Assembly (NCBI RefSeq): GCF_001625215.2
Contig: NC_030387.2
Location: 37,533,606-37,597,605 of the forward strand
Direction of reading: 5' to 3'
Origin: Daucus carota subsp. sativus
Lineage: Eukaryota; Streptophyta; Magnoliopsida; Apiales; Apiaceae
Length of the DNA stretch: 64,000 nt
A program made the position numbers and the translations under genes. The notes below the pieces were generated by a model that made no database searches, was not told the origin of the DNA, and saw nothing but the letters and a program-made list of their open reading frames with translations. Positions 1 to 9,879 of the stretch are shown here, piece after piece; position 1 is the stretch's first letter, and each line of letters starts with the position of its first letter.

Positions 1-1326
1 GCAAAAGGGTATTCACAACAGGAAGGTATTGATTATGATGAAACATTTGCTCCAGTTGCAAGATTGGAGGCAATCAGAATCTTTCTGGCCTATGCTGCTC
101 ACAAGAAATTCAAAGTATTTCAGATGGATGTCAAGAGTGCTTTTCTAAATGGAAAACTGGATGAAGAGGTATATGTTGAACAACCTCCAGGATTTGTGGA
201 TCCAAAACATCCAGACTATGTCTACAGGTTGGACAAAGCACTTTATGGACTAAAGCAGGCTCCAAGGGCATGGTATGAAACTCTGGCTCAATTTCTTCTT
301 GAAAGTGGATTTACTAGAGGTACCATAGATAAAACCCTGTTTTATTTGAATCATGGTAATGATCTGCTTTTAGTTCAAATCTATGTTGATGACATTATTT
401 TTGGCTCCACTAATGCTAAACTCTGTCAAAGATTTGCCAAGCTCATGCAGTCTAGGTACCAAATGAGCATGATGGGGGAACTCAGCTATTTTCTGGGTTT
501 ACAAGTTAAACAGACTGAAGATGGGATTTTTATCAATCAAGCCAAGTATACCAGAAATCTCTTAAAGAAATTTGGTATGCAAGACAGTTCAGCTGCAACT
601 ACTCCTATGGCAACAGCAACCAAACTAGACAAAGATACTGGTGCATCAGTGGATATCACAAACTATAGAGGAATGATTGGATCTTTGCTTTATCTGACTG
701 CAAGTAGACCAGACATCATGTATGCCACATGTCTATGTGCAAGATTTCAGGCAGATCCAAGAGAGCCTCATCTGATTGCAGTAAAGAGGATATTCAGATA
801 TCTCAAGGGAACCACATCTTTAGGATTATGGTATCCTAGAGAATCAGATTTTAGTCTAATTGGATACTCTGATGCAGATTTTGCAGGTTGCAAAATTGAC
901 AGGAAAAGCACAAGTGGGAGTTGTCAATTTCTGGGTGGAAGACTTGTTTCTTGGTATAGCAAGAAGCAAAAGTCCATTTCAACATCAACAACAGAGTCAG
1001 AGTATATAGCTGCAGGCAGCTGTTGTGCTCAAATTCTTTGGATGAAGAATCAACTTTTGGACTATGGGTTATCCTTTTCTAAAATTCCTATTTATTGTGA
1101 TAACCAAAGTGCTATTGCTATGACAGGAAACCCAGTTCAACATTATCTGACAAAGCACATCAGTATAAGATATCATTTTATAAGGGAGCATGTGGAGGAA
1201 GGAACCATTGAACTTCACTTTGTTTCCACAGAACAGCAGCTAGCAGACATATTCACCAAACCACTAAGTGAAGCAACCTTTACTAGGCTGGTGAATGAGC
1301 TAGGAATGATATCAGGAACTGAGTAA
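1..1326 (+). CDS. pol: Copia pol polyprotein, reverse transcriptase and RNase H (5'-partial)
   Basis: Open from base 1 in frame 1 to TAA at 1324-1326; the true start is outside the window. The reverse transcriptase core shows [22 protein letters not shown] and the catalytic YVDD at bases 382-393. The RNase H part follows with [23 protein letters not shown] and CDNQSAI, carrying the expected acidic residues, and then [13 protein letters not shown] near the end. It copies element RNA into DNA in virus-like particles. No frameshift or stop interrupts it, so this part of pol looks intact. The phrase [12 protein letters not shown] and its surroundings resemble Sirevirus pol. It is followed by 1.4 kb without pol homology before the extra ORF. 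Confidence 0.97.
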   Translation, partial: AKGYSQQEGIDYDETFAPVARLEAIRIFLAYAAHKKFKVFQMDVKSAFLNGKLDEEVYVEQPPGFVDPKHPDYVYRLDKALYGLKQAPRAWYETLAQFLLESGFTRGTIDKTLFYLNHGNDLLLVQIYVDDIIFGSTNAKLCQRFAKLMQSRYQMSMMGELSYFLGLQVKQTEDGIFINQAKYTRNLLKKFGMQDSSAATTPMATATKLDKDTGASVDITNYRGMIGSLLYLTASRPDIMYATCLCARFQADPREPHLIAVKRIFRYLKGTTSLGLWYPRESDFSLIGYSDADFAGCKIDRKSTSGSCQFLGGRLVSWYSKKQKSISTSTTESEYIAAGSCCAQILWMKNQLLDYGLSFSKIPIYCDNQSAIAMTGNPVQHYLTKHISIRYHFIREHVEEGTIELHFVSTEQQLADIFTKPLSEATFTRLVNELGMISGTE

Positions 1327-2730
1327 ACATAATGGTCAGATCTTTCAAATTTCCATTGTCAAATTACCATATGTATTGCTCACAAATTTGCCATGATATA
1401 CTCTGATTGTTAAAATCTGATGACATTCTCTGATGATATACTCTGTTTGTTATACTCTGATTGATATTCTCTGATCGTCATTCTCTGACGATATTCTCTT
1501 ATGTTTGTAAACTCTGAATCTTGATTAATGATCTCATCTTTATTTCTCTGAGAACACAAACCTGTGAAGATACTATGAAGCATGATCTGAATTAGTAATC
1601 ATGAATCTCAGTTAAGTTCTTTGATCTTGATCTCAATTTTGTGCTACTATTTTACACTATATGCATATTGATATCATTGAGACTCTATTACTTCACATAT
1701 CTTAATTATAAGTGAGACTGATTAATTTGCATTTTCTCTCAGTAAAAATAGACAGTGTTTATAAACTCTGATGCTTTACACACCCCTGGGAATAAGCATG
1801 GTACTCCTTTGAGATCTTAGATGTCTATATGACAGTGACTGGGAAGACCCAAACACTTACTGGTATTAAGTAATTGCCAAGATTTTATAATCTATGGTGA
1901 CCAGTCATAATCTCTGATTACTGGAGAAATACTGTTGCAAAATAATATTTAAAGGTCGTGATTCATTTACACTGAAAAGCGTCCTTGAAAAAAAAAAAGG
2001 GGGGGGGGGGGGTTAGTTATTTTATATATTTCTCCATCAGAGTATGTCTTTTGTCTATGTCTTGAGAGTTTAAATAAATTATTCTTGTCTACCTTATAAT
2101 TACGAAATTGTAAAATTCTTAAGTCTCTGATCTCATATGTTAAATTACACACATTATTTCACAAGCACATTATTGAGCTATGGATTTTATAACAAACTCT
2201 GATTTATTGATGAATATTCTGAAAATTATGTCTTTTATTCTGAGGTATTTAGAATTTATTTTCTCTAATTTAAATCTCAGAGTTTAAAATTCGAGAGATT
2301 TAATCTTGATTTTTAAAATCTTGTACATTTCAGGAGTTCAAATATACAGAGAATGTGAAGAGAGTGTTCCAAACGGATGTATTATTAGTGGGTTTGCATG
2401 AAAAACATTTTAATAGGAGAACGTGTAATCAGCATTTACTACTGCACATGTTTTACTGCGCTCATGATTACTACTCTCGTTTCTCTATCCCACTAACATT
2501 CAACTACCAGTTAAAATCTGACAGGTGTCCAAGTGAACAAAGAGCCCAAGCGTGTACAGCTAAACAAAATCTGAAGAGTTTATCATCAGATTTTATTGCT
2601 TTTTCTTCACTTTTACACTTAATCTTCACACACACTCTCTCAACAAACTCTTACTCTCTTCTCTCTGAAATTCAAATCTTCTCACACACATTTTCTCAAA
2701 CACTTTTCTCTACTCACAATCTCTGTTATA
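1327..2730 (+). other. Spacer between pol and the extra ORF, motif-rich
   Basis: No convincing coding frame. The first part is packed with CTCTGA and TCTGAT words (dense around 1395-1500). The decamer TAAACTCTGA occurs at 1508-1517 and 1762-1771, with a 9-base version at 2194-2202. A run of A then 14 G lies at 1988-2012. From about 2580 to 2730 the plus strand becomes C/T-rich with many CTCT words and reads like a plant 5' untranslated leader running into the ATG of the next ORF. Confidence 0.8.
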
Positions 2731-5700
2731 ATGGCAACTACTACATTCACCCATGCAGGTGTGGACTTTGTCCCCAATAACTATACAGCCATTCTTGACA
2801 CTGCCGAAGCTCCAAGGGATTATCATCCCATGCAGCAATTTCTTGCCCAGAGTGCTATTGCTACAGCTCTTACCGCTCCTGCCAGACTCTCAGGAAGCCA
2901 AATCATCAGTTTTTGGAGGACGGGTAAGTACGACAATGGTGGTGAAAATGGATCACCATCAATTGTGTTTTCATTTGAAGGGGAGGAGTATTTTGTTACT
3001 CCAGCCACAGTCAGGGCAGCATTCAACCTACCAGAGCTTGACACTGCTTATGTCACTACTGGCGATGCAAATCTAAGGGCCATGATGACTGACTTGGGCT
3101 ACTATGATTCTCTGGACAAATTGGGTCAATTGAAGCGTCCTGGACTCAGGAAGGAGTGGAGTTTCTTCTTCGATTGCATAACCAGAGCCTTCCAGAAGAA
3201 ATCTACCAACTGGGATGCAATACCCATGGACATGCTACAAATTGGGTATTCTCTGATCTATTCTACTAATTTCGATTATGGTAGATTAGTTATTAGAAAT
3301 ATTGGTGAAAGAATGCATGAAAATCGTAAAGTTGTCTATTTTTCTCGCTTTTGCCAATTATTGTTCAATGCATCTGTTGGAGAGGTAGCTTTTGATGATG
3401 AGATCAAACCTTTTAAACTCCATAAAAGGGCTTTCAAAGATCTTATCTCTAAAGATGAAAAGAGGCTAGTTCTCAGGCCATTACAAGTTCCAGCTCAAAT
3501 TAGAGATAGACTGAACATGCTTCCAGCAAATCAACAATCTCCAGTCTCTTCTCAAGCAGCCAGGACACCTGCATCCAAGTCCAAGAGGGCTGCAAAGTCT
3601 GATGCAGCCCCCTCCACTGCCAAAAGAACAAGAACCTCTGTTGCTACACATGTTCTGAAAGCAAACTCTGAAGTACCGACAAACACTGATGAGCCAGTAA
3701 ACTCTGAGGCTCATTTAAACTCTGAGGCTCCAAACTCTGATATTCCAGTAAACACTGAAGCTGCTTCTCCTCAAAAGCAGAAAAGAAGAAGACTGGTTGC
3801 AGCCTATGATTATGATGATCTTGAACCTGCACATGCTGTAAACTCTGAACCTATTCCTACAACAGACTCTGTACCTGTTCAGACCAGTCCTCAAAAGCCA
3901 GCCAGATTCAAAAGAAGGGCTCAAAAGCCTGCAAGAGCAAAAGTCCCAATCACTGAAATCACAGACTTCACAGTTGAAGAAGAGCAAACACCATCAATTC
4001 CAGTTGCTGAACATTCTCAAGCTCTGATGGTGCTTCCTATCCAAGCTGTTCCTCTACCATCTCCTACAGCATCTACTACATCCTCTGAAGTAGATGAAGA
4101 AATACAGTGTGATGAACCAGTTACAACTGAAGCTGGAGCAAAAATGTCTGATCCTCAAACTCCATTATCTGATCATGGACCCTCCACTCCAATTCCTCAT
4201 TCTCCAATGAAAATTCCAGAGGGTGCCATTGTTCATGATACAGCTCCAGAAAACTACAGGTCTGATGTAGTTGATGAATCTGACAGAGTAGCTATGGAAG
4301 CTCTACAGTCTCTTGCTCAGACTGGTGAAGAGCCTAGCAAATCACAGTCTGAAGCTCAAGAAAAATCTGCTCAAGATACTGTTGAGAAATTTGCTGATCC
4401 TGCATCTGATAATGATGAGGATGATGAAAGCTCAGATGATGAAAATGATGACAATGATAATGAAGGTCCTCAGTCACATCTACAACAAAAGTGGGAGTCT
4501 ACCAGCCAGTATAATGCCAGGCTACAAACTCTGAACACAGACTCTGAGCCACTTCCCAGGGATCTTCAGGTTGATCCACCAAATGAAGTATGGGATAAAC
4601 TCTGGCTGAGCCATCAGCATTCTCTGGAGCCAACTAAAGCTGAAGAATTCTTATCTATGGCAGAGAATAAAATTTCAAACTCTGATGTTATGTCAAGCCT
4701 CAAAGGCACAATTCTCTATCTGAAGACATTTCACCCTGCTCATGCCCAGACATCTAAATCAATAGATGGTCTAAGAACAGAGGTGGCTAATATCAAGGAG
4801 ACAAATGAGATGGAGAAGAAAAGGACTATACTACCTCTGAGAGATAATGTTCAGAAGCTGGTGTCTGCACATGAATCTCTGGACAAGAGGATGACCATCA
4901 TTGAATCAACTCAAGAGAAGATGTCCAAGCAGCTTGAAGCCATCCAATCTTCACTTTCTCTGATCACATCAATTCTGATTCCTGATGAGGATGATGTCAA
5001 AAAGGGGGAGAGAGTAGCTAAAGTCAAATGCAAGTCTACTACTCAAACTCTGAAAAGAAAGAAGAAGGATGATGATGATGATGATGTGGATGACTTCACA
5101 AAGCACAAGAGATTTCAGGCAGGGACTGGTGGAAGAGTTTCAAACTCTGACAGTCAGAAACAATCTAAGCAAAGCACAAAGTCTGCTCCAATACATAATT
5201 TCACATCTGGATCTAAGCAAAGACCAGTGACTGGATCAGACAAACCCATGACTGATGAAGAGCTTGCTAGATTGATTTTTGAACAAGAAAATCCAGAAGC
5301 CAATTTGGATTTGGAGTTGATTGCTGCAGAGGAAGAAGAACTAAAGAAAGAACATGCTGAAGCAATAAAGTCAGGAAAAATCCAGAAACCTGCAAAATCA
5401 ACTGCCAAACCAAAGGAGAAGGGGATACTGATTAAGGAAGCTACTGTTGCTGATCAGAGTTTACCAGTCAAAAAGGTATACTCTGAAGATGAATATACTT
5501 CCAAGGGCAAAAGCAAAGTAGATGAACATCTGGAGAAAGGCTGGGATAAGAAGAAGTCTACAACCTCTGACAAGGATCAAGTTGTAAAGGAAAAGAAAAC
5601 AGAAGCTGCAATCTCTGACAAAGCTCATGTTGCAGAACCTCAAAAAGAAAGATTAACATCTGACATAGCTCAAGTTAATAAGGATGCAAAGAAAGACACA

Positions 5701-6510
5701 ACCTCTGACAAAGCTCAAGCTGTGTTCAAACCAACAACTACTCCATTAGCTGGATTTGCAAAGCCTAGTCTGATGACTGAGATAAGCTTTGAAAAAGGAC
5801 CAATTCAACCAATCTCTCATCGTAAAGCAGGAAGAGATAAAGGAGGGCTGGGATCCAAATATGAAAAATTTGATCAGAGTATAGGATCAAGACCAGATGA
5901 CCCCTCATCTCTATGTGCTCCCAAGACTGGAGCTTTACAAGAAAGAATGGACAAATTAGATTCAGTCCAGTTGGTGAAGAATGACAGAGGAGATAATATT
6001 CTTATCTACTTCATGTCTGATGGAACAGTGTTTAGAGTACTTGAAGCAGATCTCTATGCTAAACACTGGGAGGAATTGAGATATGTATCACACATATTTC
6101 AAGTGAAAAACAAGTCATGTCAACACATCTCCAACCTGCTTAAAGATCAAATCAGAAGAAAAATGAGTATTACAGGAAACAAAAATGCTGGACCTTTTAT
6201 TCCAAAATACTTCAACAGTCAAGGACAACTGGTTGAGATGAAGAAAAATTCAGCTAAAATAGAGACAGTAGCTGGAGTCAGTGCTCTGAGTTTCAATGAA
6301 GAGTCTGACAAAGGCCACATTGTGCTGAATAAGGACATGAAGAAGAACAAGATCTATGATCTCAGAGCTGCAATATATCAAACTGGAGTTTCAGATCCAG
6401 AGCTAAGAGATGTAAAGAGACAGATGGTAGCAGCTCTTGAAGAAGCAGAAAAAGAACTCCTCAGAGGATACTTAAAGACTGCTCATGGTGTCTATGAAGT
6501 TAGGGAGTAA
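2731..6510 (+). CDS. Extra ORF downstream of pol in Sirevirus-like element (1259 aa)
   Basis: A single uninterrupted frame from ATG 2731 (context ATAATGGCA) to TAA 6508-6510. Function unknown. The first ~250 residues look globular and resemble the 'putative plant transposon protein' type domain seen in plant retroelement ORFs (GEEYFVTPATVRAAF, then KEWSFFFDCITRAFQKKSTNW). Residues ~260-640 are low-complexity, rich in P, S, E and D, with basic clusters near 283-290 and 348-352 that could be nuclear signals. Residues ~683-745 look like a coiled coil. A lysine/acid-rich stretch follows, including KRKKK next to six D near 775, and then a second compact region from ~1050 to the end. No signal peptide or membrane segment is evident, so the usual 'envelope-like' label for Sirevirus third ORFs is not supported here. 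The repeated NSEA/NSD peptides at ~320-335 come from the DNA decamer TAAACTCTGA. Confidence 0.85.
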   Translation: MATTTFTHAGVDFVPNNYTAILDTAEAPRDYHPMQQFLAQSAIATALTAPARLSGSQIISFWRTGKYDNGGENGSPSIVFSFEGEEYFVTPATVRAAFNLPELDTAYVTTGDANLRAMMTDLGYYDSLDKLGQLKRPGLRKEWSFFFDCITRAFQKKSTNWDAIPMDMLQIGYSLIYSTNFDYGRLVIRNIGERMHENRKVVYFSRFCQLLFNASVGEVAFDDEIKPFKLHKRAFKDLISKDEKRLVLRPLQVPAQIRDRLNMLPANQQSPVSSQAARTPASKSKRAAKSDAAPSTAKRTRTSVATHVLKANSEVPTNTDEPVNSEAHLNSEAPNSDIPVNTEAASPQKQKRRRLVAAYDYDDLEPAHAVNSEPIPTTDSVPVQTSPQKPARFKRRAQKPARAKVPITEITDFTVEEEQTPSIPVAEHSQALMVLPIQAVPLPSPTASTTSSEVDEEIQCDEPVTTEAGAKMSDPQTPLSDHGPSTPIPHSPMKIPEGAIVHDTAPENYRSDVVDESDRVAMEALQSLAQTGEEPSKSQSEAQEKSAQDTVEKFADPASDNDEDDESSDDENDDNDNEGPQSHLQQKWESTSQYNARLQTLNTDSEPLPRDLQVDPPNEVWDKLWLSHQHSLEPTKAEEFLSMAENKISNSDVMSSLKGTILYLKTFHPAHAQTSKSIDGLRTEVANIKETNEMEKKRTILPLRDNVQKLVSAHESLDKRMTIIESTQEKMSKQLEAIQSSLSLITSILIPDEDDVKKGERVAKVKCKSTTQTLKRKKKDDDDDDVDDFTKHKRFQAGTGGRVSNSDSQKQSKQSTKSAPIHNFTSGSKQRPVTGSDKPMTDEELARLIFEQENPEANLDLELIAAEEEELKKEHAEAIKSGKIQKPAKSTAKPKEKGILIKEATVADQSLPVKKVYSEDEYTSKGKSKVDEHLEKGWDKKKSTTSDKDQVVKEKKTEAAISDKAHVAEPQKERLTSDIAQVNKDAKKDTTSDKAQAVFKPTTTPLAGFAKPSLMTEISFEKGPIQPISHRKAGRDKGGLGSKYEKFDQSIGSRPDDPSSLCAPKTGALQERMDKLDSVQLVKNDRGDNILIYFMSDGTVFRVLEADLYAKHWEELRYVSHIFQVKNKSCQHISNLLKDQIRRKMSITGNKNAGPFIPKYFNSQGQLVEMKKNSAKIETVAGVSALSFNEESDKGHIVLNKDMKKNKIYDLRAAIYQTGVSDPELRDVKRQMVAALEEAEKELLRGYLKTAHGVYEVRE

Positions 6511-6624
6511 AATTTCTGTAAGTTTTAAAAGTTTTCTGTTATATAGTTAAACTCTGTTGCATTTGACTTAACTGTTTTGACATCATCAATTATCTGTGAA
6601 CTTGCACATAACATATTTATGCAC

Positions 6625-6638
6625 AAGTTGGGGGAGAT
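6625..6638 (+). promoter_or_regulatory. Polypurine tract (plus-strand primer site)
   Basis: AAGTTGGGGGAGAT lies directly before the TG that opens the LTR. This is the standard copia plus-strand priming signal and fixes the LTR start at 6639. Confidence 0.9.
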
Positions 6639-6696
6639 TGTTAGATATAATTGATGATTACTAATGTTCTTAAAGTTTGTTTTAGAACAGGAATCA

Positions 6697-6795
6697 TCAG
6701 AGTTTAAACTGGAAGCTGATCAGAGTTTAGTAAAGTCTGACAGAGTTTGTTAAAGTCTGATCAGAGTTTACATAGTCAAGACTCGTCAGAGTTTA
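6697..6795 (+). repeat. Five spaced TCAGAGTTTA repeats in LTR U3
   Basis: Copies start at 6697, 6720, 6740 (ACAGAGTTTG variant), 6761 and 6786. The spacing is 20-25 bp, roughly two helical turns, upstream of the LTR TATA box. The arrangement looks like an enhancer array; that role is inferred. The reverse complement recurs in the spacer and in the extra ORF. Confidence 0.85.
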
Positions 6796-6961
6796 CACGT
6801 GAAAGGAGCTCAGAAGCGGATATACTTCAAGGAAGGATAGAAGCTGAGGAGTGATTTGCTGACTATGGAAACTAAACAGAAAACTGGAGCAATCTTTGAT
6901 TGATAGATTTATTAGCTGATTTATAGGATATCAAATCAGAGATTGATTTTGTAACTGTGTC

Positions 6962-6969
6962 TATATAAA
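6962..6969 (+). promoter_or_regulatory. LTR TATA box
   Basis: TATATAAA lies about 170 bp downstream of the U3 repeat array, a fitting position for the core promoter of the element. Confidence 0.7.
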
Positions 6970-7189
6970 CACAGATTAGGGTTACTCTATAGGAGTTGAG
7001 TTATCGAGTATATTGTTAAGAACCCTAGCAGCTCTTAGTGATACAATATAAATCACTGAGAGAGTTTTTGTAACTATTAAAGCTTTGTGAATATAAGAGT
7101 TTATTGCTTTCAATCTCTTATATTGTCATACTGTGTTACAGATTGTGATCACTATATCATTTTATATAGTGAATTAATAGGACCTAACA

Positions 7190-7941
7190 TAATAGAATAC
7201 AAATAATATCATTTTTAGCATGATTGTATACTTTAAATGGTGGGTTTATCCTCTATTATCGCGAGACACCAGGTTCGACTGCGGGAGAAGTATTAGAACA
7301 GATGCTCATTTGTAACGGATATAAAACTAAATTGTCTGGAAAAAATAATATCATTTTTCTTATAAATAAAGAAATATGAAAAAATGATATAAAATTAGTT
7401 AAAAGAAGCGTAAAACTATCCTTAATAATATATATTAATATAGATAACAAAAATTATATACCAATTCTACTACTCATTCATATTATATAAAAATATATAA
7501 AATATAAATAAAATATAAAAATAAAATTAGAAAAATATAATCAATCAGTGAATAATAGTTAATTAAATTTCGGTATATTATCATAAATATTTCATATAAA
7601 AACAAAATTTGACCATATTAAGGAGGAATTTGAGCATCCAGCGATACTAAAATGTTAATACAATGACTTTAATTATTAAAATTACAACTAAAATTTTGAA
7701 TTATATAATCTTTGTGTTCTAAATATTTTTGATTAATTCTTAAAATTATATTACTGTTTTGTCGATTTTTCTCCGATTTAGTTAAAATTTTCTGATTTAT
7801 TAAGAAATCTTTAATAGATTTTCACTAAATTTTGACGATTAACCTATTAATTTCAATTTCTGATTTTTATAACCATAATCCCACCCATGTTTTATGCTTT
7901 ACATGCCCGAATTTTTCTGAAAAAAAAATGAAAGTCAGTCG
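7190..7941. other. AT-rich flank between two LTR insertions
   Basis: No coding potential. It holds a truncated SINE-like relic at about 7260-7330, then AT-rich unique DNA up to the solo LTR. Confidence 0.7.
7260..7330 (+). repeat. Truncated tRNA-derived SINE-like relic
   Basis: Contains a B-box-like GGTTCGACTGC followed by AACAGATGCTCATTTGTAAC. A near match of the second part, AACAAATACTCATTTGTAAG, occurs in the SINE-like sequence at about 56785-56900. The A-box half is missing. Confidence 0.45.
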
Positions 7942-9070
7942 TGAAATAACACCTAGAGGGGGGTGAATAGGTGTGATTAGCTACCAATGTCAGTTTTAAA
8001 CTTTTACCGGATATTTCAGCTTACTGTTTTGCAATTATAGCAGGCTGTTATGAGAGCAGATATCAAAACAGTAAAGAGCAGAAAAGTAAATCAGACACAA
8101 GCGATTTTAGCCAGGTTCGACCCCTATATCTAATGGTCTACGTCCTGGTCCCTTACCAACTCGGTAAGAGAATATATTATTACTGAAAATCAAAGCTTGC
8201 TGAAACCTTGAGCAGACAGAAAACAGCTCGACACTTTAGTCCCCTGTGCACCTGTTCTTGAACCTCTGAATTCCTTGAGCTTCCCTCCTTGAATTCACCT
8301 TGTTCCTCGAACCTTAGCACCTCAGACCTTGTGAAGACTAATTCTATCTAACTCCCCCTTTGTTCTATACCAAGAACCCCGCTGGCTTTGGTGACTAACC
8401 ACAATAATTAATTACAAGAAGAATGATTACAACTCAAAAGTATTCTCTAAATAATGTATAATAGCAGTGAACAATTCAAGCTCGAAGTTTAGAGAAAGAT
8501 TTATGCTTTTCAAAGTGAGTTGAATGCTTTTCTGAAAAACACAAGAGCCATATATATATTGAAATAAAATAACGGCTAGAGCTCTGAATTTCTCCATCAA
8601 CGATCTTGTGAACGTTGTTCTGAACGTTGGAGAGAAATCAGATGCAAAACTATAGGAGTTTAGAGTTTGAAAAACGAATACAAATCAGCTCCTATAATTT
8701 AGGGATAAGACAGAAGTTGTTAAGAGAAAAGATTTTGAATTCTTCTCAACTTCTTCCCATATTTAGAAAACGTTTAATTGATTTTAAATGAGCTTAAAAC
8801 GTTCACTAAAATCATATACTAAACAGAGAATGTACAATATATAAGTCCTAACCCATGTATAAATTTTGAGTTCAAAATCCGAGTTAAACACTGTTTCTGT
8901 CCAGACTCTGTTCAGCTTGCTGTTATCACATAACAGCTCGCTGTTTTCAATTCCTGCAAAACTGAATTAGCAGATACAAAACGGCAGGCTAAAGCAATCA
9001 ATATCAAAAGAGTAGGCTATTATAATAAAACAGCTTGCTGAAGTGTGATCATCAAAACTTGTGATTTACA
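7942..9070 (-). mobile_element. Solo LTR of a second copia-type element, antisense
   Basis: On the plus strand the segment starts TGAAATAACACC and ends GTGATTTACA, flanked on both sides by AGTCG (7937-7941 and 9071-9075), a perfect 5-bp target duplication. No pol or gag lies inside, so it is a solo LTR of 1129 bp left by LTR-LTR recombination. Minus orientation is inferred from a TATA stretch at 8550-8560 and from the C-rich tract TTCACCCCCCTCTAGG near the minus-strand 3' end, which I recall from Sirevirus LTRs such as Opie. Its sequence differs from the LTR at 6639-7189, so it is another family. Confidence 0.88.
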
Positions 9071-9237
9071 AGTCGAATCTTCAAATAGAAGACAGCAGTT
9101 TACATTTTCATACCATCCAAATAAATTTTGGGAGACGGTGGACACGTAGAAATTTTTGGTTGACTCTTCTCCTTTGTTGTGAGCCTTTGACCAAACCCCG
9201 CCCGCACTCCGACCAAACTTAACGAAACCAAGGCCCC

Positions 9238-9243
9238 CACGTG
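9238..9243 (+). promoter_or_regulatory. G-box (CACGTG) upstream of AOC
   Basis: Perfect palindromic CACGTG about 530 bp upstream of the TATA box. G-boxes are bound by bHLH factors such as MYC2, the master jasmonate regulator. Regulation here is inferred. Confidence 0.55.
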
Positions 9244-9294
9244 AAAATCAAGTTCTTATTATCATATGGAGTTCGATAGAGATTTAATGCAATA

Positions 9295-9300
9295 CACGTG
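9295..9300 (+). promoter_or_regulatory. Second G-box (CACGTG) upstream of AOC
   Basis: A second perfect CACGTG 57 bp after the first. Paired G-boxes make jasmonate-responsive control by MYC-type factors plausible. Confidence 0.55.
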
Positions 9301-9770
9301 GATTTTAGTGTATTATATGTGATTTTGATTTTATATAGATTAGTGATAAAATGTCGTAAAATTGATATAAATTTTTCAGGTTTTAAATATAATACTTCAA
9401 AATATCGTGTATTTTGATAGAATTTTAAAAATATTAAAATACACCAATAAATCCTACAAAATTCATCATTTTATGAAAGGCAAATAAATTCATCAACATT
9501 CGAATAACATCAGATTAAATGAATTTTAAATAATATCAATTGAATATAATTGATTTTTTAAAAATAATTTAAAATTCTAATTGAATACCACCATAATTTG
9601 TACCAAAATTTAAAATCTTAATCAAATATTTCAAAATTTTAATAAATTTTAAAATATCACATTTAAATATCCTCAATTAATAAAAATCATTTAAAATCAC
9701 CATCACCACGCTTAACAAAACCCATGATTTGCGTATAGTAGCACACACTTATATCATAACGCCATGTGGC

Positions 9771-9778
9771 TATATATA
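9771..9778 (+). promoter_or_regulatory. TATA box of the AOC gene
   Basis: TATATATA about 100 bp before the ATG, followed by a C/T-rich leader. Confidence 0.65.
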
Positions 9779-9879
9779 CTAATATATCTCCACTGACATA
9801 ATCACTCCTCACCATCTAACAATTCTCCTCACTTTCCTCTCTCTTTCTCAACACTCACAAAAGTTGTCTATTTCTCTTC

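Larger units (their letters stand above)
1..7189 (+). mobile_element. Sirevirus-like Ty1/copia LTR retrotransposon, 3' part
   Basis: The window opens inside the reverse transcriptase of a copia element and runs through the end of pol, a long spacer, an extra 1259-codon ORF, a polypurine tract and the 3' LTR. The 5' LTR, primer site, gag, protease and integrase lie before base 1, so target duplication and LTR identity cannot be checked. The pol sequence style and an ORF downstream of pol fit the Sirevirus lineage (SIRE1/Opie-like). The pol and extra ORF are both open throughout the visible part, which suggests a fairly recent insertion. The lineage call is from recognition of the pol motifs, not a tree. 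Confidence 0.9.
6639..7189 (+). repeat. 3' LTR of the copia element (551 bp)
   Basis: Begins TGTTAGATAT right after the polypurine tract and ends CCTAACA, giving the short inverted TGTTAG/CTAACA ends of copia LTRs. It contains a TATA box at 6962-6969 that would start the R region in the 5' copy, and five spaced TCAGAGTTTA-type repeats in U3. The following bases TAATA would be half of the 5-bp target duplication, but the partner is outside the window. Confidence 0.9.
9071..9879 (+). promoter_or_regulatory. Promoter region and 5' leader of the allene oxide cyclase gene
   Basis: Holds two perfect G-boxes, W-box-like TTGACC/TTGACT words around 9160-9190, an AT-rich stretch, a TATA box at 9771-9778 and a C/T-rich leader (about 9800-9879) that runs into the ATG. 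No ORF of interest. Confidence 0.75.

Noticed and set aside
2355-2780. 141-codon open frame before the extra ORF
   Set aside because: Low-complexity C/T-rich translation that overlaps the start of the long ORF in another frame. It reads like leader sequence, not a protein.
2731-6510. Labelling the extra ORF as an envelope gene
   Set aside because: No signal peptide, membrane span or fusion-type segment visible; only the position after pol resembles envelope ORFs.
6697-6795. CRISPR-like spaced repeats
   Set aside because: Plant nuclear DNA; the repeats are 10 bp, imperfect and inside an LTR.
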